A DNA stretch of 64,000 nt. It comes from DASZTV01 sp035547515 (GTDB lineage: Bacteria; Actinomycetota; Actinomycetes; JAFAQI01). This document shows positions 15,461-24,008 of the stretch, piece by piece. How positions within the stretch are numbered: position 1 is the first letter of the stretch; each line of letters opens with the position of its first letter. The position numbers were made by a program, and so were the translations under genes. The DNA is taken from contig DASZUS010000003.1 of assembly GCA_035547515.1 (NCBI GenBank), forward strand, positions 1 to 64,000, written 5' to 3'. The notes below the pieces were generated by a model that saw only the letters and a list, made by a program, of their open reading frames with translations, did not search any database and had not been told where the DNA came from.

Positions 15461-16842
15461 GGCGGGCACGCTGGCGGCGCGCGTTCGACACCGTGGATGC
15501 CCGGCTGCACATCGCCGGCCCGGTTCACAAGCAGGCCAAGAAGGTGTTTCCGGACCACTGGTCCTTCATGCTTGGCGAGCTCGCTCTCTACAACTTCCTC
15601 ATCCTCGTCGTGACGGGGACTTACCTCGCGTTCTTCTTCCACGCCTCCGATACCCCGGTGGCGTACAAGGGCTCGTACCTCCCGCTGCGGAACGTGCGAG
15701 TGAGCGAGGCCTACTCCTCAGTGCTGCACATCTCGTTCGATGTCCGGGGCGGCCTGCTGATCCGCCAGATCCACCACTGGGCGGCGCTGCTGTTCGTCGG
15801 CGCGATCCTCGTTCACGCCTGCCGCGTCTTCTTCACGGGCGCGTTCCGGCGGCCGCGCGACATCAACTGGGTGGTCGGCCTCGCCATGTTGATGCTGTCC
15901 ATTGCCGAAGGCTTCGCCGGTTACTCGCTGCCCGACGACCTGCTTTCCGGCACCGGCCTGCGGATCGCCTACTCGATCCTGGAGTCGATACCGATCGTCG
16001 GCAGCTATGTGGCGGTCTTCTTCTTCGGCGGCCAGTTCCCGGGCGACGGAGAGATCTTCACCAGGCTCTTCATCATTCACGTCTTCCTGCTGCCGTTGAT
16101 GCTGCTCGGCCTGATCGGCGCGCACTTGCTGATCGTGTGGCGTCAGAAGCACACCCAGTTCGCGGGGAAGGAGAAGACCGAGCAGAACGTCGTCGGGTCC
16201 CACCTCTATCCCGGCTATGCCGTGAAGAGCCTCGGCCTGTTCTTCGGGGTGTTTTCCCTCCTGAGCTTCCTTGCGAGCTACGCGCAGATCAACCCGATCT
16301 GGTTGTATGGCCCGTACGACCCATCGACGGTCTCGGCAGGTTCCCAGCCGGACTGGTACATGTTGTGGCTCGAGGGTTCGCTGCGGTTGATGCCACCGCT
16401 GTCGAGCCGGTTCGCCGGCCACACGATCGACTGGAACGTCTTCTTCCCCGCGGTGATCGTCCCGCTGCTGCTGTTCGGCAGCATGCTGGTCTATCCGTTC
16501 CTCGAGCGGTGGATCACCCGGGACAGAGCCCAGCACAACCTGCTCGACCGTCCCCGCGATCATCCGGTGCGCACCGCCTTCGGTGTGGCGACGCTCGTGT
16601 ACTACGCGGTCTTGTCCATAGCGGGGGCCAATGACCTGATACCGCTGACCTTCGGTCTGGACATGATGGCCTTCACACGGGCCCTGCAGGTCGCCGTCAT
16701 CGCCCTGCCGATCCTCAGCTTCGTCATCACCCACCGGTGGTGCCTGCGTCTTCAGCTCAACGAGGTTGCCGACCGGGTGATGTTCGCCGCCACCAGCGGT
16801 GTCACCGTCACTCATGACGGGTACGTCGTGCCGCGAGGATGA
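15457..16842 (+). CDS. qcrB: Cytochrome b subunit of a bc1-type complex (QcrB-like)
   Basis: ATG 15457 overlaps the qcrA stop. The 461-residue protein has about eight to nine membrane helices. Heme b ligands are in RQIHHWAALLFVGAILVHA and RLFIIHVFLLP. The Qo-site motif is PDWY (in SQPDWYML), the variant usual in actinobacteria instead of PEWY. It lacks the long C-terminal extension of mycobacterial QcrB. It catalyses menaquinol oxidation with the Rieske protein. Paired with the divergent ctaCD operon it would form a second complex III-IV branch, but the cluster carries no c-type cytochrome, so the electron carrier must be encoded elsewhere. Confidence 0.9.
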   Translation: MRRARWRRAFDTVDARLHIAGPVHKQAKKVFPDHWSFMLGELALYNFLILVVTGTYLAFFFHASDTPVAYKGSYLPLRNVRVSEAYSSVLHISFDVRGGLLIRQIHHWAALLFVGAILVHACRVFFTGAFRRPRDINWVVGLAMLMLSIAEGFAGYSLPDDLLSGTGLRIAYSILESIPIVGSYVAVFFFGGQFPGDGEIFTRLFIIHVFLLPLMLLGLIGAHLLIVWRQKHTQFAGKEKTEQNVVGSHLYPGYAVKSLGLFFGVFSLLSFLASYAQINPIWLYGPYDPSTVSAGSQPDWYMLWLEGSLRLMPPLSSRFAGHTIDWNVFFPAVIVPLLLFGSMLVYPFLERWITRDRAQHNLLDRPRDHPVRTAFGVATLVYYAVLSIAGANDLIPLTFGLDMMAFTRALQVAVIALPILSFVITHRWCLRLQLNEVADRVMFAATSGVTVTHDGYVVPRG

Positions 16843-16876
16843 ACTGTTCGACCATGTACGTGCCGAGGCCCGCGCC

Positions 16877-17905
16877 GTGACCAGCTCAACAACCAACCGT
16901 CGGGGAGTGGTCGTGGTCTCCGGCGGCACCGCCGGCGCTGGGCGGGCGATCGTACGGGAGTTCGCCAGCGCGGGGTACGACGTCGCCGTACTCGGTCGCG
17001 GGCGAGCCGGGCTCGACGCCGCCGCCGCGGAGGTCCGGGAGAAGGGCCAGGCGGCCTTGGCAATCAAGGTGGACGTCAGCGATGCGCAAGCGGTCATGGA
17101 CGCCGCCGATCGGGTCGAGCGTGAGATCGGCCCGATCGACGTCTGGGTGAACGTCGCATTCGTCGGCGCCCTCCGGTACTTCTGGCACACCGACCCGGAC
17201 CTCTACCGGCGGATCACCGAAGTGACCTATCTCGGCCAGGTGCACGGGACGATGGCTGCCCTCGCGAAGATGCGCGAGCGCGACGCCGGTTCGATCGTGC
17301 AGGTCGGATCCGCGCTCGCCTATCGCGGGATACCGCTGCAGGCGGCGTACTGCGGCGCCAAGCACGCGATCGTCGGCTTCACCGAGTCCGTGATCGCCGA
17401 GCTCAAGCACGAGCGCAGCCGGATCCACGTCGGGATGGTCCAGCTGCCAGGAATGAACACGCCGCAGTTCGACTGGAATGACAACGAGTTCGACCAGCCC
17501 CCGATGCCAGTCGCGCCGATCTTTCAGCCGGAGCTAGCGGGCCGCGCGGTGCGCTACGTCGCCGAACACCGGCGGCGCAACATGTGGGTCGGCGTGTCCA
17601 CCGCGTACACGATCTTGGGCAACCGGTTCGCGCCGCGAGTCCTGGATTGGTACCTCGCCCGCTCGGGCGTCAGCGGTCAGCTCAGCGACCAGCCGGCGAC
17701 GCGGCGGGGCGCCAATGCGTACGAGCCGCAGGACGAGGTCCGCGATGCCGGCGCCCACGGCAGGTTCGACGACCGCGCGCACGCGCGGGACCCGTGGTCC
17801 GCCGCGTCGATGCACCCGGTTGCTGCGGCATCGCTTGCCGCCGTACCGCTCGTGCTCAGCTGCGCCGCGACCGGTTTGCGAAGGCGAGGGCGGCGGCGGA
17901 GCTGA
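16877..17905 (+). CDS. SDR-family oxidoreductase with C-terminal hydrophobic tail
   Basis: The preferred start is GTG 16877, 34 nt after qcrB; earlier in-frame ATGs overlap qcrB. The Rossmann motif is SGGTAGAGRAI, the catalytic site AYCGAKHA (YxxxK) with a preceding Ser in VGSALAYRG. About 340 residues is longer than the classical 250. The final ~30 residues form a hydrophobic segment (about VAAASLAAVPLVLSCAA) and an Arg-rich end, so it may be membrane-anchored. Cofactor preference is unclear. It follows qcrAB closely, but a direct respiratory role is not obvious. Confidence 0.82.
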   Translation: MTSSTTNRRGVVVVSGGTAGAGRAIVREFASAGYDVAVLGRGRAGLDAAAAEVREKGQAALAIKVDVSDAQAVMDAADRVEREIGPIDVWVNVAFVGALRYFWHTDPDLYRRITEVTYLGQVHGTMAALAKMRERDAGSIVQVGSALAYRGIPLQAAYCGAKHAIVGFTESVIAELKHERSRIHVGMVQLPGMNTPQFDWNDNEFDQPPMPVAPIFQPELAGRAVRYVAEHRRRNMWVGVSTAYTILGNRFAPRVLDWYLARSGVSGQLSDQPATRRGANAYEPQDEVRDAGAHGRFDDRAHARDPWSAASMHPVAAASLAAVPLVLSCAATGLRRRGRRRS

Positions 17906-17989
17906 CCCTCCTGGACGAGCGGCCAGTGGGGCTGCGCCGGTAAGCGTCCCGTTCGCAATCTCGTCACCTGCGCAGGGCACACTGCAGGT

Positions 17990-19573
17990 ATGTCCCAAGC
18001 CTCGACTCAGTCGCCTGCGCCCGCATCCGGGGCCGCCCCTCACGAAGGCCACGACAACAAGTGGTGGACGTTGGTCGCGGTCAGTCTCGGCACCTTCATG
18101 CTGCTGCTCGACATCACGATCGTGAATGTCGCGCTGCCCAACATCCAAGACGAGCTGCACTCGAGCTTCTCCGACCTCCAGTGGGTAGTGGATGCGTACG
18201 CGCTGACGCTTGCGGCGCTACTGCTGACCACGGGCGCGCTCGCCGACATGTACGGGCGCAAGCGGCTCTACGTCCTTGGGCTCGGTCTGTTCACAATCGC
18301 TTCCGTGCTCTGCGGCGTTGCGCAGGGCTCCCTCATGCTGGAGATCTCACGTGCCCTGCAAGGTGTCGGCGGCGCGACGATGTTCTCGGTCTCGCTCGCG
18401 CTGCTTGCACACGCCTTCCGCGGCAAGGACCGCGGCGTGGCATTCGGGGTGTGGGGCGCGACCACCGGCTTCGCGGTCGCGGTCGGTCCGGTGCTCGGCG
18501 GAGCGCTGGTCAGCGGCCTGTCGTGGCGCTACATCTTCTTCGTCAACCTGCCGATTGGGATCGGCGCTCTTGCGCTGACCTTCTTCCGCGTCGAGGAGTC
18601 CCGCGATCCCGAGCCGCGCCGCCCCGACTGGTGGGGCTTCATCCTGTTCACCGCGGGCCTTGCGAGTGTGATCTACGCCCTCATCGAGGCGGGCCTGACC
18701 AGCTTCGGGACGACGCGGGTGGTCACCTGCTTCGTGGTCGGCGGCGCGCTGATCATCGCGTTCCTCGTCGCGGAAGCGCTTGTCTCGAACCCGATGTTCG
18801 AGCTGTCGCTGTTCCGCCTGCCGACCTTCAGCGGCGGCGCGATTGCCGCATTCGGCATCTCCGCCAGCATCTTCTCGATGCTGCTCTACCTCACGCTGTA
18901 CCTGCAGGACCTGCTGCGCTACAGCGCCCTTCAGACCGGTGTGCGGCTGGTGATCCTCTCCGGATGCATCCTGGTGATCGCGACGGTTGCCGGACGGGTG
19001 TCGTCGCACGTGCCGGTGCGGATGCTGATCGGGCCGGGCCTGATCCTCGTCGGCGTCTCGATGCTGCTGATGCGCGGGCTGACTGCCTCGTCGTCGTGGA
19101 CGCATCTGATCCCCGGGATGATCGTCGGCGGGGTCGGCGTCGGCATGATCAACCCGCCACTCGCGTCGACGGCAGTCGGTGTGGTGCAGCCGCAGCGGGC
19201 GGGCATGGCGTCAGGAATCAACTCGACGTTCCGCCAGGTCGGCATCGCCACCGGCATCGCGTTGCTCGGCACGCTGTTCTCCCACAAGGTGAGCAGCCAG
19301 GTCAGCAGCGGGCTTGCCCACACGTCGCTGGCGAGCAAAAGCGGGGCGCTCGGCGGCGCGTTGCAAAACGGCGAGGCCACGGCGTATCTCAAGCACCTGC
19401 CGCCGCAGCAGGCGCAGCTCGCCTCCCACGTCGCGCGGGCGAGCTTCACCGCCGGGCTCAACGAGATCCTGCTGGTCTCAGCCGTGATCGCGTTCGTCTC
19501 CGGCGCTCTCGCCTTCGTGCTGATCCGCGGCAAGGACTTCGTCCAGCATCAGCCTGCCGCAGCCGGCGGTTGA
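17990..19573 (+). CDS. MFS drug-efflux transporter, DHA2 (14-TMS, EmrB/QacA) family
   Basis: The 527-residue protein starts with a short soluble N-terminus and then about fourteen membrane helices. Family motifs include LLDITIVNVALPNIQ in helix 1, LADMYGRKRLY (motif A) after helix 2, and the motif C-like region GFAVAVGPVLGGALV. It should export hydrophobic or cationic compounds in exchange for protons. It stands alone and ends 2 bp before the convergent LLM oxidoreductase, leaving no room for separate terminators. Substrate is unknown. Confidence 0.92.
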   Translation: MSQASTQSPAPASGAAPHEGHDNKWWTLVAVSLGTFMLLLDITIVNVALPNIQDELHSSFSDLQWVVDAYALTLAALLLTTGALADMYGRKRLYVLGLGLFTIASVLCGVAQGSLMLEISRALQGVGGATMFSVSLALLAHAFRGKDRGVAFGVWGATTGFAVAVGPVLGGALVSGLSWRYIFFVNLPIGIGALALTFFRVEESRDPEPRRPDWWGFILFTAGLASVIYALIEAGLTSFGTTRVVTCFVVGGALIIAFLVAEALVSNPMFELSLFRLPTFSGGAIAAFGISASIFSMLLYLTLYLQDLLRYSALQTGVRLVILSGCILVIATVAGRVSSHVPVRMLIGPGLILVGVSMLLMRGLTASSSWTHLIPGMIVGGVGVGMINPPLASTAVGVVQPQRAGMASGINSTFRQVGIATGIALLGTLFSHKVSSQVSSGLAHTSLASKSGALGGALQNGEATAYLKHLPPQQAQLASHVARASFTAGLNEILLVSAVIAFVSGALAFVLIRGKDFVQHQPAAAGG

Positions 19574-19574
19574 C

Positions 19575-20408
19575 CTAGCCGGTGAACTCCGGCATCACGT
19601 CACGGACGAACTCCTCGACCTGAGCCTCGCCCGCACCGGGCCAGCCGCAGACCAGGTAGCCGTAACCGGCGTCGCGCCACTTGCCGACGTGCTTGCGAGC
19701 GGCCTCGAGGTCGTCCAGGGACAGCGAACCGGCGCGCAGGATCGAGGCCGGGTCGCGCCCTGCCTCCTCGGCAAGCCTCGACAGGTGGCTGTTGGCCTCC
19801 GCCATCGACTTCGGCGAGCCGAACGAATGCCAGACATCCGCGAACTTCGCCGCGAGCGGGATGGTCCGCTTCATCCCCGACCCGCCGATCCAGATCGGGG
19901 GATGCGGTCGCTGAACCGGTTGCGGTCGCAGGTAGGCGCCCTTGAGCGAGACCTGCTTGCCGTCGTAGTCCACGACCTCGCCGGTGTAGAGGCGGGTCAC
20001 GATCTCGAGCGCGTCCTCGAGCAGGTCGAAGCGCTCGCGCAGCGGTGGGAACGGGATGCCGAGCTCGGCGTGTTCCTTGTCGTACCAGGCGGCGCCGAGC
20101 GAGAGCTCGAGGCGACCGTGCGAGGCGTGGTCGATCGTCATTGCCTGCGCGGCGAGCACCGACGGATGCCGGTACGTCACGCCGGTCACCAGCAGGCCCA
20201 AGCGGATCTTGGACGTGACGCCGGCGAGCGCCGCGAGCGTGGTCATGCCCTCGAACGTCTCGCCGGGACCCTCGCCGTACATCGGCTGGAAGTGGTCGAA
20301 GCCCCACACCCCGTCGAAGCCGAGCTCCTCGGCGAACCGCACTCGCCGGACCAGCTCGTCCCAGGAGACCCGCTGCTGCGCTACATCAAGTCCGAATCGC
20401 ACCGGCAC
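19575..20408 (-). CDS. LLM-class F420-dependent oxidoreductase
   Basis: The 277-residue luciferase-like monooxygenase-family protein has an N-terminal segment ELGFDGVWGFDHF, a central LGAAWYDKEH and RPHPPIWIGGSG, typical of actinobacterial F420-dependent members. These use reduced F420 (occasionally FMN) for hydride transfer. The substrate is unknown. It lies 17 bp after the desaturase gene on the same strand and is probably the last gene of the reductase-desaturase operon, although an unrelated function is possible. Confidence 0.88.
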   Translation of the reverse strand: MPVRFGLDVAQQRVSWDELVRRVRFAEELGFDGVWGFDHFQPMYGEGPGETFEGMTTLAALAGVTSKIRLGLLVTGVTYRHPSVLAAQAMTIDHASHGRLELSLGAAWYDKEHAELGIPFPPLRERFDLLEDALEIVTRLYTGEVVDYDGKQVSLKGAYLRPQPVQRPHPPIWIGGSGMKRTIPLAAKFADVWHSFGSPKSMAEANSHLSRLAEEAGRDPASILRAGSLSLDDLEAARKHVGKWRDAGYGYLVCGWPGAGEAQVEEFVRDVMPEFTG

Positions 20409-20425
20409 AACCTATTGGGTGGGCT

Positions 20426-21568
20426 TCACGCGGCGAGTGCTGGCTCCGGCGACGCCTCGGCCTCGGGCTTGCGGGCCGGCCCGAACACCTCGTTGGGAAG
20501 TGCGAGCCGGAACACCGTCGCCCATGCCGAGGCGAGCTGCTTCGGGAACGAACCGGTCACGTAGCGCAGGCCGTAGCGCTCGAAGACCTCCTGCACCTTC
20601 GGTGCGATCTCCTGGTAGCGGTTGCTCGGCAGGTCGGGGTAGAGGTGATGCTCGATCTGGAACGACAGGTTGCCGGTCATCAGGTGCAGCGCCGGCCCGC
20701 CGCTGATGTTGCCGGCACCAAGCATCTGGCGCAGGTACCACTCACCACGGGTCTCGTCGGCGATCGAGTCGCGGGTGAAGGTCTCGACGCCCTTGGGAAA
20801 GTGGCCGCACATGATCACCGAGTGCGACCACAGGTTGCGGACCAGGTTGGCGGTCGCATTGGCGGTGAATGTGGTCAGCGCCGACGGGCCCGACAGCAGC
20901 GGGTGCAGCACGTAGTCGCGAGTCACCTGCTTGCGGATCTTGCGCAGAGCACCCTTGGCCTTCTCCTTGAACTCCTTCTTGTCGGCGCGGCCCATGAGCA
21001 CCTTGCCGATCTCGAGGTCGTACGCCGCGATGCCGTACTGGAACAGGCACGCGTTGACCAAGTTGTAGAGCGGCTGGCCCAGGTAGAACTTCGACCACCG
21101 CTGGTCCTCGTCGACTCGCATGATGCCGTAGCCGAGGTCGTTGTCCTTCCCGAGCACGTTCGTGTACTTGTGGTGGATCTGGTTGTGCGAGTGCTTCCAG
21201 GCATCCGACGGGGTGGCGTTGTCCCACTCCCAGGTCGATGAGTGGATCGCCGGGTCACGCATCCAGTCCCACTGGCCATGCATGACGTTGTGACCGATCT
21301 CCATGTTCTCGAGGATCTTCGCGACCGACAGGCCGATCGTCCCGACCAGCCAGGCCGGCGGCAGGATCGAGGCCAGCAGCACGGCACGGCTGGCGAGCTC
21401 GAGGCGACGCTGGGTCCCGATGACCTTGCGGATGTAGGCCGCGTCCCGCTCGCCGCGGCTGTCGATGATCTGGTCCCGGATCGCGTCGAGCTCGCGGCCG
21501 AGCTGCTCGATGTCCTCCGCGCTCAGATGAGCGATCGGGTTGTCGGCGCGGTGCTGGATCGCAGTCAT
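20426..21568 (-). CDS. Membrane fatty-acid (acyl-CoA) desaturase, DesA3-like
   Basis: The 380-residue protein carries the three histidine boxes of membrane di-iron desaturases: HNVMHGQ, HNQIHHKYTN and QIEHHLYP. Two hydrophobic regions are visible, at about residues 60-85 and within 215-260. Its arrangement with a ferredoxin-reductase-like gene immediately upstream (25 bp) mirrors the mycobacterial DesA3/Rv3230c pair, which makes oleoyl-CoA from stearoyl-CoA. The same delta-9 role is inferred here. The reductase supplies electrons from NADPH. Confidence 0.92.
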   Translation of the reverse strand: MTAIQHRADNPIAHLSAEDIEQLGRELDAIRDQIIDSRGERDAAYIRKVIGTQRRLELASRAVLLASILPPAWLVGTIGLSVAKILENMEIGHNVMHGQWDWMRDPAIHSSTWEWDNATPSDAWKHSHNQIHHKYTNVLGKDNDLGYGIMRVDEDQRWSKFYLGQPLYNLVNACLFQYGIAAYDLEIGKVLMGRADKKEFKEKAKGALRKIRKQVTRDYVLHPLLSGPSALTTFTANATANLVRNLWSHSVIMCGHFPKGVETFTRDSIADETRGEWYLRQMLGAGNISGGPALHLMTGNLSFQIEHHLYPDLPSNRYQEIAPKVQEVFERYGLRYVTGSFPKQLASAWATVFRLALPNEVFGPARKPEAEASPEPALAA

Positions 21569-21593
21569 GCGAACTCCTCGGTTCTCGGATCGT

Positions 21594-22682
21594 TCACAGG
21601 TCGATGTGGCAGTCGCCGGCGGCCGCCGAGATGCAGGTCTGGATCTGCACGCCGTCGCCCTCGGTCGCGGTCGTCAGCTCGCCGGTGCGAAGGTCGCGTA
21701 CAGCGCCTTCCCGCATCGGTACGACGCAGCCCATGCAGATGCCCATGCGGCAACCGGACGGCATCAGCACGCCCGCAGCCTCCCCGGCGGTGAGGAGCGG
21801 CGTGCTCGCGTCGGCGTCGACGGTGATGTCGCTGGCGCCGAAGCGAACCGTCCCGCCTTCGCCGGCGACCACGATCGTCGGCCGGAACCGCTCGGTGTGC
21901 AGCCGGTCGCTGATGCCTCGGTCGGACCAGAAGGCTTCGGCGGCATCGAGCAGGCCGGTCGGCCCGCAGACCCACGTCTCGCGATCGGCGAGGTCAGGCA
22001 CGAGCTGGTCGAGCTGCTCGATTTGCAGCATGCCGTGGACGTCGTCGTGACGCTCGATCAGCCGGAGGCCCGCAGTCGCGGCGAGGTGGCGAAGCTCGCT
22101 GCGGTAGATCACGTCGTCGACCGTCGGCGCGCAGTGCACCAGCACGGCGTCGGCAAGGTCGGCCAGCCCGTCGCGGAGCATCCCCATGACCGGAGTGATG
22201 CCGCTGCCGGCGGTGAGGAACAGCGCCTTCGCTGGTCGTGTCGCCGGGAGGGTGAAATCGCCGGTGGCCTGGTCGAGGGCCAGGATCAGCCCCGGGTGCG
22301 CGCGGCGTACCAGGTGGTTGCTGACCACGCCGTCGGGGATCGCCTTGACGGTGATCGTGAGCCGCCCATCTGGTCGGGGCGGTTCGGTGAGCGAGTACGC
22401 CCGCCACTGCCGGACGCCGTCGACGTCAACGCCGATGCGGATGTACTGGCCCGCCGTGTGACCCCGCCAGCCGCGCCCGGGCTGCAGCACCAGCGTGACC
22501 GCGTCGCGGGTCTCCGGGCGCACCTCCTCCACGCGCGCTCGCAGCGTGGTGGGTGAGGACAGCGGGCTGAACAGGTCGATGAAGTCCGACGGGACCAGGG
22601 GGGTCGAGAGCGCGCGGGCGAGTCGTCCCGCGGAGGCGCGCAGCGCGGGCGCGCTCGCTCGGGGTGCGTCGAGGATCGCCAT
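21594..22682 (-). CDS. Ferredoxin reductase with C-terminal 2Fe-2S domain (desaturase partner)
   Basis: Start is ATG 22682; an in-frame codon at 22724 would add 14 basic residues and is less likely. FAD-binding residues are in WRAYSLTEPP, the NAD(P)H domain has FLTAGSGITPVMGML, and a plant-type ferredoxin domain ends the protein with CRMGICMGC and a distant Cys in IQTCISAAAGDC. The domain order FAD-NAD-2Fe2S matches mycobacterial Rv3230c. It should pass electrons from NADPH to the desaturase encoded next. The gene is divergent from a PucR-type regulator across 87 bp. Confidence 0.9.
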   Translation of the reverse strand: MAILDAPRASAPALRASAGRLARALSTPLVPSDFIDLFSPLSSPTTLRARVEEVRPETRDAVTLVLQPGRGWRGHTAGQYIRIGVDVDGVRQWRAYSLTEPPRPDGRLTITVKAIPDGVVSNHLVRRAHPGLILALDQATGDFTLPATRPAKALFLTAGSGITPVMGMLRDGLADLADAVLVHCAPTVDDVIYRSELRHLAATAGLRLIERHDDVHGMLQIEQLDQLVPDLADRETWVCGPTGLLDAAEAFWSDRGISDRLHTERFRPTIVVAGEGGTVRFGASDITVDADASTPLLTAGEAAGVLMPSGCRMGICMGCVVPMREGAVRDLRTGELTTATEGDGVQIQTCISAAAGDCHIDL

Positions 22683-22769
22683 ATGACGAGGATGGCGCTG
22701 CGCACGGGATAGTGTCTTGCGCATCGAGGGTGGCTGGCGATCCTATTTTTGTTCGGAGAGGATGAAGCC

Positions 22770-23999
22770 ATGGCCGATGATCTGGGAACCTCGCTGCGCC
22801 TGGAGCTCAGCCCCTCGGTGGTCGACGGGCTTCGCGACCAGCTCCCAGCGGTGGCGGAGCGCACGGTCGCCGCGATCGTCGCCGAGGTCGTCGAGTACGC
22901 CGATCCGCTGCGCGGCGAGCTCGGCGCCAACATCGCCCAAGCCGTCGAGCTGGCGCTGGGCACCTTCCTGCGGCTGGTCGAGACCGGCGCGTACTTCGAG
23001 CCCGGCGGCCCGCTGCGCGCCGCACTCGAAGGGGCGTACGCCCTTGGCCGGGGCGAGGCGAGGTCGGGCCGCACGATGGATGCGCTGCTCGCGGCGTACC
23101 GGGTCGGGGCCCGTGTCGCGTGGCGCGACTGGGGGGCGGTCGCGGTCGACGACGACGTCCCGCCGGAGGTCGTCGTACGGTTCGCGGAGCTGGTGTTCGC
23201 CTATATCGACCGGCTGTCCGCGGCGAGCGTCTCGGGGCACACCGACGAGCTCGCCACGAGCGGCCGGGTCCGGGCGCAGTACCTCGAGCGGCTCGGCCGG
23301 GCGCTTCTTGCCGGCGCCGACGCCGAGGAGCTGCAGGACCGTGCGGAGCGTGCCGACTGGCCGGCGCCGGCGACGCTGACCGCCGTACTGCTGCCCTCGG
23401 CTCATGCCGGCGCGGTGGCGAGCCTGCTGGACCGGCGGACCCTCGTGCTGTCGGCCGACCTCACCGGCGCCGGAGTGCCAGAGGACATCACGACCCTGCT
23501 CGTGCCGGACGCCGAGGTGTCCCGGTCCGCGCTGTTGCAAGCGTTGCGCGGCCGTCCCAGCGTGGTCGGGCCGACGCGGCCGTGGACGGCGGTGGCGTCG
23601 TCGTTTCGCCGAGCCGCGAAGGTGCTCGAGCTGGTGGACCTCGGACACGAGCCGGTGGATACCGAGACCCTGCTCGCGGCGCTCGTGGTCGGCGCGGATG
23701 CCGAGGCAGTCGCTGACCTGCGTGCTCGCATGCTCGAGCCGCTCGCCGATCTGTCGGCATCCACTGCCGCGAGGCTTGCGGAGACGCTGCGTTCGTGGCT
23801 GTTGCACCAGGGCCGGCGCGACGACGTCGCGGCCGAGCTCTTCGTCCACCCGCAGACGGTGCGTTACCGGATGACCCAGCTGCGGACGAGGTACGGCGAG
23901 CGTCTGAACGACCCGCGTGAGGTGTTCGACCTGATCGTTGCACTCGGACCGCCGGGCACCGCGGGGACAGACACCGAGTTGTACCAATCGGTCCAATAG
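22770..23999 (+). CDS. PucR/CdaR-type helix-turn-helix transcriptional regulator
   Basis: Start is ATG 22770 with GGAGAGG upstream; TTG 22749 is an alternative. The ~409-residue protein has a helical N-terminal sensor-like region, a central GGDEF-like/PucR segment (about 170-300), and a C-terminal HTH containing AETLRSWLLHQGRRDDVAAELFVHPQTVRYRM (read as consecutive pieces), the PucR HTH_30 signature. It diverges from the reductase-desaturase operon and is the obvious candidate regulator of membrane-lipid desaturation. Its final codons contain an operator for the next gene (23980-23995). Confidence 0.85.
   Translation: MADDLGTSLRLELSPSVVDGLRDQLPAVAERTVAAIVAEVVEYADPLRGELGANIAQAVELALGTFLRLVETGAYFEPGGPLRAALEGAYALGRGEARSGRTMDALLAAYRVGARVAWRDWGAVAVDDDVPPEVVVRFAELVFAYIDRLSAASVSGHTDELATSGRVRAQYLERLGRALLAGADAEELQDRAERADWPAPATLTAVLLPSAHAGAVASLLDRRTLVLSADLTGAGVPEDITTLLVPDAEVSRSALLQALRGRPSVVGPTRPWTAVASSFRRAAKVLELVDLGHEPVDTETLLAALVVGADAEAVADLRARMLEPLADLSASTAARLAETLRSWLLHQGRRDDVAAELFVHPQTVRYRMTQLRTRYGERLNDPREVFDLIVALGPPGTAGTDTELYQSVQ
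23980..23995. promoter_or_regulatory. TetR-type operator, copy 1 (upstream of acyl-CoA dehydrogenase)
   Basis: TGTACCAATCGGTCCA is a degenerate copy of the palindrome TGTACCGATCGGTACA found at three other promoters. It lies in the last codons of the PucR gene, 13 nt before GTG 24009. TAGGAT (23996-24001) directly follows, 7 nt before the start codon, and looks like a -10 element of a leaderless transcript. Confidence 0.7.
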
Positions 24000-24008
24000 G
24001 ATCACGCC

